DNA of 64,000 nt, from positions 1-64,000 of the forward strand of contig NZ_FWFQ01000003.1 in assembly GCF_900172235.1 (NCBI RefSeq), written 5' to 3'. Below the pieces are notes generated by a model. The model searched no databases, was not told where the DNA came from, and saw only the letters and a list, made by a program, of their open reading frames with translations. Positions within the stretch are counted from its first letter, which is position 1, and each line of letters begins with the position of its first letter. The position numbers and the translations under genes were made by a program. Shown piece by piece: positions 53,712-63,346 of this stretch. The stretch comes from Pseudoruegeria aquimaris. Its GTDB lineage: Bacteria > Pseudomonadota > Alphaproteobacteria > Rhodobacterales > Rhodobacteraceae.

Positions 53712-53762
53712 GAAATACCTCGGGGGAGCCGCGCCCTTGGGCGCGGCGGGGGCAGAGCCCCC
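53712..53762 (+). repeat. dispersed palindromic repeat, copy 3
   Basis: The core GAAATACCTCGGGGG (53712-53726) matches copy 1 exactly. It is followed by two stacked hairpins, GCCGCGCCC/GGCGCGGC (from 53728) and GGGGGC/GCCCCC (53748-53762). It lies between convergent genes, immediately downstream of the SYLF gene. Confidence 0.6.
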
Positions 53763-53768
53763 TCCCCG

Positions 53769-54641
53769 CTACCCGAGCGCGCGCAGGCGCTTGAACAGCG
53801 AAGAGGTATCCCAGCGCCCGCCGCCCATCTTCTGAACGTCCTTGTAGAACTGGTCCACCAGCGCCGTCACCGGCAGGCTGGCGCCGTTCTCGTCGGCGGT
53901 GCTGAGGCAGATCCCGAGATCCTTGCGCATCCAGTCCACCGCGAATCCGTAGTCGAAATGGTCGTCCAGCATGGTTTCGTAGCGGTTGGCCATCTGCCAG
54001 CTGCCGGCCGCGCCCTGGCTGATGACTTCCACCACCGCCCGCCCGTCGAGCCCGGCCTTCTCGGCGAAATGCAGCGCCTCGCTCAGGCCCTGCACCAGCC
54101 CGGCGATGGCGATCTGGTTGCACATCTTCGTCAGCTGCCCCGCGCCGCAGTCGCCGAGGCGGCGGCAGATCTTGGCGTAGGCCCCGATGACCGGCTCGGC
54201 CCGCAGGTAGGCCCCTTCGTCGCCGCCGCACATCACCGAGAGCACCCCGTTCTCGGCTCCCGCCTGCCCGCCGGAGATCGGCGCGTCCACGAAGCTGATC
54301 TGGTGTTCGTTGGCCTCCGCGTAGAGCTCGCGGGTGACGGCGGCGGAGACGGTGGTGTGATCCACGAAGACGGATCCGGGCGCCATGCCCGCGAAGGCGC
54401 CGTTTTCGCCGAGGCAGACGCTGCGCAGATCGTCGTCATTGCCAACGCAGGAAAAGACGAACTCCGCCCCTTCCGCGGCCGCCCGCGGCGTGGTGGCCAT
54501 CTGGCCGCCGTGCTGCTCCACCCAGGCCTGCGCCTTGGCGGCGGTGCGGTTGTAGACCGTCACCTCATGGCCGGCGGCCTTGAGATGCCCGGCCATCGGA
54601 TAGCCCATTACGCCAAGGCCCAGAAACGCTGTTTTCGCCAT
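53769..54641 (-). CDS. 3-hydroxyisobutyrate dehydrogenase-family NAD(P)-dependent oxidoreductase
   Basis: The 290-residue beta-hydroxyacid dehydrogenase has the NAD(P) motif FLGLGVMGYPMAGHL near residue 5. It also has the substrate loop VDAPISGGQAGAENG and the catalytic Lys in GQLTKMCNQIAIAG. Candidates are 3-hydroxyisobutyrate, tartronate semialdehyde or glyoxylate/succinate-semialdehyde reductase activity, which motifs do not distinguish. The ATG at 54641 gives the canonical N-terminus. It is divergent from the penicillin acylase family gene. Confidence 0.88.
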   Translation of the reverse strand: MAKTAFLGLGVMGYPMAGHLKAAGHEVTVYNRTAAKAQAWVEQHGGQMATTPRAAAEGAEFVFSCVGNDDDLRSVCLGENGAFAGMAPGSVFVDHTTVSAAVTRELYAEANEHQISFVDAPISGGQAGAENGVLSVMCGGDEGAYLRAEPVIGAYAKICRRLGDCGAGQLTKMCNQIAIAGLVQGLSEALHFAEKAGLDGRAVVEVISQGAAGSWQMANRYETMLDDHFDYGFAVDWMRKDLGICLSTADENGASLPVTALVDQFYKDVQKMGGGRWDTSSLFKRLRALG

Positions 54642-54739
54642 GATCTCTTCCCCATGTTCCTTTGATTGTGTCGCCCACAAATCCGCATTATCACGGGAAC
54701 CCTAAAGGCAATCGCCGCGCCGTCAACCAAGGGATACAC

Positions 54740-57199
54740 ATGGCAACCGTCTTTCGCTGGCTCCTGCGTATCGTCTCGGGGATGATCCTGCTTTCCGTGC
54801 TGGGCGTGATCGGAGTCTACTACCTCGCCAGCCGCTCGCTGCTGGACTACGACGCCGCCCACACCGTGCAGGGCATTGACGGGGAAGTGGAAATCGTGCG
54901 CGACACCCATTCGGTACCCCATGTCTTTGGCCAGAGCGACGCCGACGTCTTCTTCGGGCTCGGTTTCGCCCACGCGCAGGACAGGCTCTGGCAGATGACG
55001 ATGCTGCGCCGCACCGCGCAGGGCCGTCTGTCGGAGCTCTTCGGCAGCCGCACCCTGAAGATCGACGAGATGATGCGCCGGCTGGATCTCTACCCGCTGG
55101 CGGTGCAGTCGGTCGCGGCGCAGGACGCGCGCACCCTGGCCGCGCTGGAAGCCTATTCCGCCGGGGTGAACGCCTGGCTCGAAACCGTCAACACCGAGGC
55201 GCTGGGCCGCGGCGCACCGGAACTCTTCCTCTTCTCCAACGAGATCGCGCCCTGGCAGCCGGCGGATTCCATCGCCCTCGTCAAGCTGATGGCGCTCCAG
55301 CTTTCGGGCCAGCTCGAAAGCGAGGTGCTGCGCGCGCGCATCTCCCTCGTGCTGCCGCCGGAGCGCGTGCGCGACATCCTGCCCGACGTGCCCGGCGAGG
55401 GCATCGCCAGCCTGCCGGAATATGCCGCGCTCTTCCCCACCGCGCCGCGCTTCGCCGCCTCGACGATGGATTATTCTCCGCTCAACCCGGTGCAACCGCG
55501 CGGCTTTGCCGGGGCCTCCAACGCATGGGCCGCCGCGCCGAGCCGCTCGGCCTCGGGCGGCGCCCTGCTGGCCAACGATCCCCACTTGGGCTTCTCCGCG
55601 CCTTCGATCTGGTATCTCGCCCGGATGGAGCTTTCCACCGGCGGCGTGATCGGCGGCACGATCCCGGGGATCCCGGTGATCCTGTCGGGCCGCAGCGCCG
55701 CGCTCGGCTGGGGCATCACGACGGCCTACGTGGACGACCAGGACATCTTCATCGAACGGCTCAACCCCGAGAACCCCGGCGAATACGAAACGCCCACGGG
55801 CTTCAAACCCTTCCGCACGCGCAGCTCCATCATCCAGATCAAGGACGCCGCGCCGAAGACGATCGCACTGCGCTGGACGGAGAACGGCCCCGTGCTCACC
55901 GGCGAGCACTTCAACCTCGCCACCGTCACCCCGCCCGGCCACGTCGCCGCGCTGTCCTGGACGGCGCTCTCCCCGCGCGACACCTCCATCGGCGCCGCGC
56001 TCGACCTGATGCGCGCCCAGAGCATCGAGGCCGCGATCGAGGCGGGCGAGCGCCACATCGCCCCGGCCCAGAACCTGACGCTGGTGGAGCCGGGCCGCAT
56101 CGCCATGAAGACTATCGGCGCCGTGCCCCGCCGTGACGTCCGCCACCAGAGCCAGGGGCGCTTCCCCTCGCCCGGCTGGATCGCCACGAACCGCTGGCAG
56201 GGCCGCATGCCCTATGCCTCCAACCCGGAATTCCTCGACCCGGAGGGTGGCATCCTCGGCAACACCAACAACAAGACGGTCAACCGCCCCTTCCCCGATC
56301 ACATCTCCTTCACATGGGGCGACACCCAGCGCATCTACCGCTGGCAGCGCCTGATGCAGAACCGCGAGGTGCACACCCGCGAAAGCTTCATCGAGGCCCA
56401 GCTCGACACCGTGAGCTTCACCGCCCGCGCCCTGCTGCCGCTGGTGGCCAAGGATCTGTGGTTCACCGGCGAAGCCGCGCCCGAAGGCACGGTGGAGCAG
56501 CGCCGCAAGCAGGCGCTGGACCTGCTGGCGGAGTGGAACGGCGAGATGAACGAACACCTGCCCGAGCCGCTGATCTACGCCGCATGGATGCGCGCGCTCC
56601 AGAACCGGCTGATCCGCGATGAGCTGGGCCCGCTGGCCGCCGAATTCCGCCACATCGACCCGGTGTTCATCGAGCGCGTGTTCCGCGACACCGACGGCGC
56701 CTCCGCCTGGTGCAACGTGGTGCAGTCCACCCGCGTGGAAAGCTGCACCGACATCGCCCGCATGGCGCTGGACGATGCGCTGATCTGGACGCAGGAGACC
56801 TACGGCCCCGCCATCGGCAGCCTGCGCTGGGGCGATGCCCATGAGGCGACCCACGATCACCAGGTGCTTGGCACGGTGCCGGTGCTCTCGGCCTTCGTGA
56901 ACATCCGCCAGTCCACCTCCGGGGGCGACAACACGCTGCAACGCGGCCTCACCAAGGGCAGCGGGCCGGACCCGTTCCTCAACGTGCATGGCGCCGGGTA
57001 TCGCGGCGTCTATGATTTCGCCGATCCGGATTCCTCGGTCTTCATCATCTCCACCGGTCAGTCCGGCCACCCGCTTTCGCGCCACTACGACGATCTGGGA
57101 GAACTGTGGCGGCGGGGGGAATACATCCCGATGTCGCTGGATCCGGCCCTGGCCCGCGCGGCGGCCGAAGGGGTGACGGTGCTGCGGCCGGCGGAGTGA
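54740..57199 (+). CDS. penicillin acylase family protein (Ntn hydrolase)
   Basis: The 819-residue protein has one N-terminal membrane anchor (about 7-30) and the penicillin amidase layout. The alpha part includes VPHVFGQSDADVFFGLGFAH and AQDRLWQM. The autoproteolytic site is in GFAGASNAWA, which would expose Ser260 as the N-terminal nucleophile of the beta subunit. LLANDPHLGF, the catalytic-Asn region NTNNKTVNRPFPDH and GQSGHPLSRHYDD follow. The natural substrate may be an N-acyl compound such as an acyl-homoserine lactone, but this cannot be read from sequence. The ATG at 54740 follows AGGGA. Confidence 0.9.
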   Translation: MATVFRWLLRIVSGMILLSVLGVIGVYYLASRSLLDYDAAHTVQGIDGEVEIVRDTHSVPHVFGQSDADVFFGLGFAHAQDRLWQMTMLRRTAQGRLSELFGSRTLKIDEMMRRLDLYPLAVQSVAAQDARTLAALEAYSAGVNAWLETVNTEALGRGAPELFLFSNEIAPWQPADSIALVKLMALQLSGQLESEVLRARISLVLPPERVRDILPDVPGEGIASLPEYAALFPTAPRFAASTMDYSPLNPVQPRGFAGASNAWAAAPSRSASGGALLANDPHLGFSAPSIWYLARMELSTGGVIGGTIPGIPVILSGRSAALGWGITTAYVDDQDIFIERLNPENPGEYETPTGFKPFRTRSSIIQIKDAAPKTIALRWTENGPVLTGEHFNLATVTPPGHVAALSWTALSPRDTSIGAALDLMRAQSIEAAIEAGERHIAPAQNLTLVEPGRIAMKTIGAVPRRDVRHQSQGRFPSPGWIATNRWQGRMPYASNPEFLDPEGGILGNTNNKTVNRPFPDHISFTWGDTQRIYRWQRLMQNREVHTRESFIEAQLDTVSFTARALLPLVAKDLWFTGEAAPEGTVEQRRKQALDLLAEWNGEMNEHLPEPLIYAAWMRALQNRLIRDELGPLAAEFRHIDPVFIERVFRDTDGASAWCNVVQSTRVESCTDIARMALDDALIWTQETYGPAIGSLRWGDAHEATHDHQVLGTVPVLSAFVNIRQSTSGGDNTLQRGLTKGSGPDPFLNVHGAGYRGVYDFADPDSSVFIISTGQSGHPLSRHYDDLGELWRRGEYIPMSLDPALARAAAEGVTVLRPAE

Positions 57200-57303
57200 T
57201 CTTGGCCTGTCGCGCAAGCGGCAGGCCCGCGCCCGCCCGCCCCACGGCTGGCGCGTATCCGCGCCCTCCCGGGCGAGCGCTTTCCGCTTAATTGTTTAGA
57301 GGA

Positions 57304-58578
57304 TCAAAGCGCCATGTAGCGGGCGCGCTGGCGCGCCGTCCAGAAGACCTGCAGCCGGAAACCCTCGTCCTGCTGCTCTTCCTCCGTCACGACCCCCTGC
57401 TCGAACAGCCACGCCCGCCGGCGCCCCTGCGCGAAGGGCACGAAGAGCGTTTCCGCCGTGCGCGGATCGGTGAGCTTCTCGGAGACCTCGTCCAGCAGCG
57501 CATCGAGCCCGTCGCCGGTGAGCGCGGAGACGGCGAAGACGTTCGCGCGCCGCGCGGCCAGCGTTTCGACCTGCGCGCGCGCCTCCGGCTCCAGCCTGTC
57601 GATCTTGTTCCAGGCCTCGAGCTGGGGCGTGGAGTCGTCCACGCCGAGGGCGGCGAGGATCTCTTCCACGTCCTGCGCCTGCTCCTGCGTTTCCTCGTGG
57701 GAGATGTCGCGCACGTGGAGGATCAGATCGGCGTCGAGCACCTCCTCCAGCGTGGCGCGGAAGGCGGCCACCAGTTGCGTCGGAAGATCGGAGATGAAGC
57801 CCACCGTGTCGGAAAGGATCACCTCGCGGCCCGAGGGAAGCGTCACCGCGCGCATCGTCGGGTCCAGCGTGGCGAAGAGCATGTCCTTCGCCATCACCTC
57901 GGCCCCCGTCAGGCGGTTGAAAAGCGTGGATTTCCCGGCGTTGGTATAGCCCACCAGCGCCACGATGGGGAACGGCACCTTCTTGCGCGCGGCGCGGTGC
58001 AGATCGCGGGTCTTCACCACTTTCGCAAGCTGGCGGCGAAGCCGCGTGAGCGCCTCGTCGATGGCGCGGCGGTCGGCCTCGATCTGGGTCTCGCCGGGGC
58101 CGCCCACGAAGCCCAGCCCGCCGCGTTGCCGCTCCAGGTGGGTCCAGGCGCGCACCAGCCGGGTGCGCTGGTAGGACAGCGCCGCCATCTCGACCTGCAG
58201 CACCCCTTCGCGGGTGCGGGCGCGATCCGAGAAGATTTCGAGGATCAGCCCGGTGCGGTCGAGAATCTTGACCTTCCAGACCTTTTCGAGATTGCGCTGC
58301 TGCACCGGCGTCACCGGCCCGTCGATCAGAACCAGCTCGATCTCTTCGGCCTTCAGCCGGGCCGCCAGTTCCTCGACCTTGCCGGAGCCGAACAATTGCC
58401 CGGGGTGGGCCTTGGGCAGTGGCACGACCTCGCTGCCGACCACCTCGAGATCGGGCAGCGCGCGGGCCAGCGAAACGGCCTCTTCCAGCGCCGGGCCCGG
58501 GGCACGGCGCGATTTCTCGGTCTTGATGTCGGGATGCAGGACCCAGGCGCGGGTCGCGCCCCGATCGTGCGCTTCCAT
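57304..58578 (-). CDS. hflX: ribosome-associated GTPase HflX
   Basis: The 424-residue protein has an N-terminal HflX domain (HPGQLFGSGKVEELAARLK and LIDGPVTPVQQRNLEK, then GPGETQIEADRRAID) and a GTPase domain with G1 GYTNAGKSTLFNRLTG, G3 DTVGFISDLP and G4 NKID. HflX splits stalled or heat-damaged ribosomes. It lies 3 bases downstream of hfq, a classic hfq-hflX pair. Confidence 0.96.
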   Translation of the reverse strand: MEAHDRGATRAWVLHPDIKTEKSRRAPGPALEEAVSLARALPDLEVVGSEVVPLPKAHPGQLFGSGKVEELAARLKAEEIELVLIDGPVTPVQQRNLEKVWKVKILDRTGLILEIFSDRARTREGVLQVEMAALSYQRTRLVRAWTHLERQRGGLGFVGGPGETQIEADRRAIDEALTRLRRQLAKVVKTRDLHRAARKKVPFPIVALVGYTNAGKSTLFNRLTGAEVMAKDMLFATLDPTMRAVTLPSGREVILSDTVGFISDLPTQLVAAFRATLEEVLDADLILHVRDISHEETQEQAQDVEEILAALGVDDSTPQLEAWNKIDRLEPEARAQVETLAARRANVFAVSALTGDGLDALLDEVSEKLTDPRTAETLFVPFAQGRRRAWLFEQGVVTEEEQQDEGFRLQVFWTARQRARYMAL

Positions 58579-58581
58579 GGA

Positions 58582-58815
58582 TCAGTCTTCGCCGTCGTAC
58601 AGGTTGATCGGCTGGGCCGGCATGATCGTGGAGATCGCGTGTTTGTAGACGAGTTGCGACTGGCCGTCACGGCGCAGCAGCACGCAGAAATTGTCGAACC
58701 AGGTGATCACGCCCTGCAGCTTGACACCGTTGATGAGAAAGATGGTTACCGGAACTTTCGTCTTGCGGACGTGATTCAGAAAAGCATCCTGCAAATTCTG
58801 TTTATCTGCAGCCAT
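58582..58815 (-). CDS. hfq: RNA chaperone Hfq
   Basis: The 77-residue Sm-like protein has the Sm1 motif [20 protein letters not shown] and the Sm2 motif [10 protein letters not shown] (KH of the proximal RNA-binding face). It forms hexamers that pair small RNAs with mRNAs. The C-terminal tail is short, as in other alphaproteobacteria. It is followed at once by hflX and preceded by trkH on the same strand. Confidence 0.97.
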   Translation of the reverse strand: MAADKQNLQDAFLNHVRKTKVPVTIFLINGVKLQGVITWFDNFCVLLRRDGQSQLVYKHAISTIMPAQPINLYDGED

Positions 58816-58938
58816 TTAAATACGAGCCTTTTTTCTTGCCTCCAGCCCCTCGCTGGCAGTTCTTTGACCGTGGCCCTGATTATGGTCCGCGTAAAGGGGA
58901 GTTTCCAGTGCAAAAATCACCGCAGCCCTGCCCATGGG

Positions 58939-60459
58939 TCAGCGGCGCCAGAGCGCCGGGTTCAGAAGCGCGATGAAGGCGAGCGTTTCAAGACGCCCCA
59001 ACACCATCGAGATGATGAGAATGCCCCGCGTCCAATCGTCCAGAAAGGCGAATTTCACCGCGAATTCACCGCCGATGTCGGCCAGCGGCCCGGTGGTCGA
59101 AAGCGTGGAGACCGTCAGCACCAGCGAGCTTTCGAAGGAAAGCCCGGTGAGCGCCAGCGCCGACATGATCGCCGCCACCGACAGGGTGAACAGCATGAAG
59201 AATACCCAGGAGACATAGGCCCCCTGCCGGCGGATCCTGCGGGCCTGCACCCCGAGGTTGCCCACCGAGGACGGGTGCACGAGGCGATCGAGTTCGCGGC
59301 GGCTGTGGATGTAGAGCGCGTAGACGCGCATCAGCTTCACTCCGCCCGCCGTGGTGGCCACGCCGCCGCCCACGAGGCAGAGCCCGATCAGGATGAGCCC
59401 CGGCGTCTGAAGCCCCGACCAGGCGGCCGAATCCGCCCAGCTGACGGATTCGAACCCGGTCGTCGTCAGGAAGGACAACACCGTGAACAGGCTGCCCCAG
59501 GCCGCCCGCAGCGCCGTCAGCGGCGCGCTCACCGGGCTCTGCTCCAGCGCCCCCGTCCAGTGCCGCAGAAACAGCAGCAGCGGCACCACCGTGATGATGA
59601 CGAGCGCGAAGCGGAACTCGGGATCGTTCAGGAAGGCGTTGAGCCGGCGCCGGCTCTGATCCGGCGCGAAGGTCAGATGCGAGATGGCGAAGAACATGAA
59701 GAAGAACACCAGCACCTCGCCGCCGATCCCCGCCGTGCCGCCGGACAGCCCACCCACCGGGGAAATGCCGCTTGTGGCCAAGGTGCTCATGGCATGGCAC
59801 AGGGCCACGAAGGCGTTCTCGCCGGAAATGGTCAGCCCGAGCCACAGCAGGACCGTCAGCCCGGTATAGACGGGAAACAGCCGGCCGGCATATTTGATCA
59901 GCCGGTCACCCGGCCCCGCCACCTGGATGAAGCTGAACTCTCCCCGCGCCCGCTGCCCGGCCTCCGAGGTGCTCGTCACCTCGAAACCACCGAGACTCAG
60001 CGGCGCAAGGATGGCGAAGGCCGCCACCCACATCAGAAAGCCCCCGAGCCAGCCCACCAGCGCGCGCCAGTAGTGCACCGCGCGCGGCAGGCTCCCGGGA
60101 TCGTCGTAGAGCGTCGCGCCCGTGGTGGTGAGGGCCGAGACCATCTCGAAATAGCCATCGCCGAAATCCGCCCCCGGCACGGCCTCCATGAATGGCACCG
60201 CCAGCATGGCCGGCAGGATGGTGAAGGCCGCCACCAGCGCGATCATGTGGCTCAGCGCGGTGGAGGCGGGCGAGTAATCCGCCGTCGCCACCGCGACGAA
60301 GAGCGTCAGCAGCAGGAAGATCACCCCGCTCAGCAGGAAGACACGGGCCGTCTCCATGTCGGATTCGATGTAGGCGTGGAGGGCCGGCAGAAGCATCGCC
60401 AGCGCGCCCGCCCCCATCAGGATCACGAAAAGCGGAAGAGAGAGGAGCCGTGCCACCAT
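58939..60459 (-). CDS. trkH: potassium uptake protein TrkH
   Basis: The 506-residue membrane subunit has eight or more transmembrane helices and four pore-loop repeats with filter-like segments (ALTTTGATLYDD, SFLTTTGFESVSWA and STLSTTGPLADIGGE). It imports potassium with the cytoplasmic regulator TrkA, whose gene ends 3 bases upstream. The length and repeat layout match TrkH/TrkG. Confidence 0.94.
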   Translation of the reverse strand: MVARLLSLPLFVILMGAGALAMLLPALHAYIESDMETARVFLLSGVIFLLLTLFVAVATADYSPASTALSHMIALVAAFTILPAMLAVPFMEAVPGADFGDGYFEMVSALTTTGATLYDDPGSLPRAVHYWRALVGWLGGFLMWVAAFAILAPLSLGGFEVTSTSEAGQRARGEFSFIQVAGPGDRLIKYAGRLFPVYTGLTVLLWLGLTISGENAFVALCHAMSTLATSGISPVGGLSGGTAGIGGEVLVFFFMFFAISHLTFAPDQSRRRLNAFLNDPEFRFALVIITVVPLLLFLRHWTGALEQSPVSAPLTALRAAWGSLFTVLSFLTTTGFESVSWADSAAWSGLQTPGLILIGLCLVGGGVATTAGGVKLMRVYALYIHSRRELDRLVHPSSVGNLGVQARRIRRQGAYVSWVFFMLFTLSVAAIMSALALTGLSFESSLVLTVSTLSTTGPLADIGGEFAVKFAFLDDWTRGILIISMVLGRLETLAFIALLNPALWRR

Positions 60460-60462
60460 GGC

Positions 60463-61839
60463 CTAGAAGAAATCGATCGAGACCTGGAGCAGCTGCTCCA
60501 CCGCAGGCACGTCGGCGGTGAGCGCGAAGATCACGATCACGTCGCCCTCCTCGATCCGCAGGCTGCCGGCCGGGCGCGCCACCTTGCCGCCCTTCTGCAC
60601 CGCGCCCACGAGCACGCCCTCGGGGAAGTCGATGTCGCGCAGCTGCTGGCCGGCGATGGGCGAGGTGGAGAGCACCTGCGCCTCGATGATCTCGGCCTCG
60701 GCATCGCCGATGGAATAGACGTCGCGCACCCGCCCGTGGCGGATATGGCGCAGGATGGAGGAGACCGTGGTGGAGCGCGGGTTGATGTAGGCGTCGATGT
60801 CCAGCGGATCCATGAGCGGCACCATCGTGGGATCGTTCACGAGGCAGATCGCCATCGGGCACCCCATGCTCTTGGCGCGCACGGCGGCCAGGATGTTGGT
60901 CTTGTCGTCGTCGGTCAGCGCCAGAACGGCGTCGGCACGGGCGATGTTGGCCTCGATCAGCAGATCGGCGTTCAGCCCGTCGCCGTTGAGCACGATGGTG
61001 CGCTCCAGGTTGTCCGCGGCCACCTCGGCGCGCTTGCGGTCGCGCTCGATCACCTTGGCGCGCACGCGCTGGGTGCGTTCCTCCAGCGCCTGGGCCACGG
61101 TGAGCCCCACGTTGCCGCCGCCGATGATGACCACCCTGTCCTGTTTCTTGCTGGCCTTGCCGAAGACTTCCAGCGTGCGCGGAACGTCCTCGGTGTTGGT
61201 GAAGACGTAGACCTGATCGCCGATGAAGAGCTGATCGTTGGATTCCGGGGCGAAGAGCACGCCCTCGCGGCGCACGCCCACCACGATGGCCGACAGCGTG
61301 GAGAAGAGATCGGTGAGCTGGCGCAGCGGCGTGTTCACCACCGGGCAGTCGTCATCGAGGCTCAGGCCCAGAAGCTGCGTCTTGCCGTTGAGAAAACTCT
61401 CGGTGTCGAAGGCCGCCGGCGCGGCGAGGCGCTGGAGCGCGGCCTCGGCCACCTCCTTCTCGGGGCTGATCACCACGTCGATCGGCACGTGATCGCGGCG
61501 GTAGAGATCGGAGTAGATCGCTTCAAGGTAGCTCTTGGAGCGCAGCCGCGCGATCTTCTGCGGAATCGCGAAGACCGAATGGGCCATCTGGCAGGTCACC
61601 ATGTTGACCTCGTCGGAATGGGTCGCCGCGATGATCATGTCGGCATCCCGCGCGCCGGCCTTCTCCAGCACGTCCGGGTAGGAGGCGAAGCCCGCGATCC
61701 CCTGCACGTCCAGCGTGTCGGTGGCCCGGTTCACCAGATCGGGGTTGTTGTCCACCACCGTCACGTCGTTGCGCTCGCCCGACAGGTGGCGCGCGATCTG
61801 CCAGCCGACTTGCCCGGCCCCGCAAATGATCACTTTCAT
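60463..61839 (-). CDS. trkA: Trk system potassium uptake protein TrkA
   Basis: The 458-residue cytoplasmic protein consists of two RCK repeats. The first NAD-binding motif is IICGAGQVGWQIARHL at the N-terminus and the second is VVIIGGGNVGLTVAQALEE near 233. Each is followed by a TrkA-C domain. It gates TrkH in response to nucleotides. It is followed directly by trkH and lies downstream of ntrX. Confidence 0.95.
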   Translation of the reverse strand: MKVIICGAGQVGWQIARHLSGERNDVTVVDNNPDLVNRATDTLDVQGIAGFASYPDVLEKAGARDADMIIAATHSDEVNMVTCQMAHSVFAIPQKIARLRSKSYLEAIYSDLYRRDHVPIDVVISPEKEVAEAALQRLAAPAAFDTESFLNGKTQLLGLSLDDDCPVVNTPLRQLTDLFSTLSAIVVGVRREGVLFAPESNDQLFIGDQVYVFTNTEDVPRTLEVFGKASKKQDRVVIIGGGNVGLTVAQALEERTQRVRAKVIERDRKRAEVAADNLERTIVLNGDGLNADLLIEANIARADAVLALTDDDKTNILAAVRAKSMGCPMAICLVNDPTMVPLMDPLDIDAYINPRSTTVSSILRHIRHGRVRDVYSIGDAEAEIIEAQVLSTSPIAGQQLRDIDFPEGVLVGAVQKGGKVARPAGSLRIEEGDVIVIFALTADVPAVEQLLQVSIDFF

Positions 61840-61933
61840 GGGAAAACCTTCATGGCCCTGGCTCTTGGTCTTGCCGGGCAGCGGGGCCCGGCCATGCCGC
61901 CCAATCCTTCGCAGAAGCGGGCGGCGGGGTCAA

Positions 61934-63346
61934 TCATGCCTCTTCGGCGGGCTCGTCCACGTGTTCGGCGACCCGCGCGCCGGACTTGTTGGAGGTCACC
62001 ACCCCCAGCGACTTCAGCTTGCGGTGCAGCGCGGAGCGCTCCATACCCACGAAGGTCGCCGTTCGGGAGATGTTGCCCCCGAAACGGTTGATCTGCGTCA
62101 TAAGGTATTCGCGCTCGAAGAGTTCGCGCGCCTCGCGCAGCGGCAGCGTCGCCAGCCCGCCCGAAAGCACCACGCGCCCCTCTTCCTGCGGCACCGCTTC
62201 CTGGGTAGGCAGTTCGCGCACGTCGATCTCCTCGGCGTCGGAGCCCAGGATCAGCACCCGCTCGATGACGTTGCGCAGCTGGCGCACGTTGCCCGGCCAC
62301 GTCATCGTCTGCAGAAGCGCCTCGGCCTCTTCCGAAAGCCGCCGCAGCGGCAGGCCCTGCGTCTTGTGGAAGGTGGCGATGAAATGTTCAACCAGCAGCG
62401 GCACGTCCTCGCGGCGATCCTCCAGCGACGGCACCGCGATCGGCACCACGTTCAGGCGGTGATACAGCTCGCGGCGGAAACGGCCCAGCTCGATCTCTTC
62501 CTCCAGATCGCGCGTGGTGGAGGAGATCACCCGCACGTCCACGTCGATCGGCGTGCTGCCCCCGACGCGCTGGAAGCGCTGCTCCACCAGAACCCGCAGG
62601 ATCTTGGACTGGGTGCCCAGCGGCATGTCGGCCACTTCGTCGAAGAAGATGATGCCGCCGTTGGCCTGCTCCAGAAGGCCCGGCTCGATGCCCCGTTCCG
62701 CGCTTTCGCGGCCGAAGAGCACCTCTTCCATCCGCTCCGGCTCGATCGTGGCGCTGCTGACCGTCACGAAGGGCGCATCGGCGCGGTTGGAATTGGCGTG
62801 GATGTAGCGCGCGGCCACTTCCTTGCCGCTGCCGGCGGGGCCGGTGAGCATCACCCGGCCGTTGGATTTCGTCACCTTGTCGAGGCTGCTCTTCAGGGCG
62901 CGGAAGGCCGCCGACACGCCGATCATCTCGGAAACCGTGCCGTCCTGCCGTTTGAGCGCCTGGTTCTCCTGGCGCAGCCGCGCCGTTTCCATCGCCCGCC
63001 CGATCACGACCATCAGCTGATCGATGTTGAAGGGCTTCTCGATGAAGTCATAGGCCCCCTGCTTGATCGCGGCGACGGCGATCTCGATGTTGCCGTGGCC
63101 GGAGATGATCACGATCGGGATCTCGGGGTTCTCCCGCTTGACCTTCTTCAGGATGTCGATCCCGTCCATGTGGCTGTCCTTCAGCCAGATGTCGAGGATC
63201 ATCATCGACGGCAATTCCGCCTCCAGCTGGGCCATGCATTCCTCGGCGTTGGCCGCAAGCCGCGTCGTGTAGCCGTCGTCCTTGAGGATATCGGAGATCA
63301 GCTCCCGAATATCCCGTTCGTCATCGACAATCAGAATGTCACCCAT
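61934..63346 (-). CDS. ntrX: nitrogen regulation response regulator NtrX
   Basis: The 470-residue NtrC-family regulator has a receiver domain with Asp52 in MMILDIWLKDS. Its AAA+ domain has Walker A LTGPAGSGKEVAARYIH and Walker B GGIIFFDEVADMP, and a Fis-type helix-turn-helix ends at MERSALHRKLKSLGV. The loop that normally holds the sigma54-contacting GAFTGA motif reads ESAERGIEPGLLEQ, so that motif is absent. NtrX with NtrY controls nitrogen, redox and envelope functions in alphaproteobacteria. Its start overlaps the ntrY stop by 8 bases. Confidence 0.94.
   Translation of the reverse strand: MGDILIVDDERDIRELISDILKDDGYTTRLAANAEECMAQLEAELPSMMILDIWLKDSHMDGIDILKKVKRENPEIPIVIISGHGNIEIAVAAIKQGAYDFIEKPFNIDQLMVVIGRAMETARLRQENQALKRQDGTVSEMIGVSAAFRALKSSLDKVTKSNGRVMLTGPAGSGKEVAARYIHANSNRADAPFVTVSSATIEPERMEEVLFGRESAERGIEPGLLEQANGGIIFFDEVADMPLGTQSKILRVLVEQRFQRVGGSTPIDVDVRVISSTTRDLEEEIELGRFRRELYHRLNVVPIAVPSLEDRREDVPLLVEHFIATFHKTQGLPLRRLSEEAEALLQTMTWPGNVRQLRNVIERVLILGSDAEEIDVRELPTQEAVPQEEGRVVLSGGLATLPLREARELFEREYLMTQINRFGGNISRTATFVGMERSALHRKLKSLGVVTSNKSGARVAEHVDEPAEEA

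Noticed and set aside
57292-62091. 1599-codon open frame on the plus strand
   Set aside because: It runs antisense through hflX, hfq, trkH and trkA, is full of His/Arg/Gly-rich low-complexity sequence typical of the reverse strand of GC-rich genes, and shows no domain motifs.
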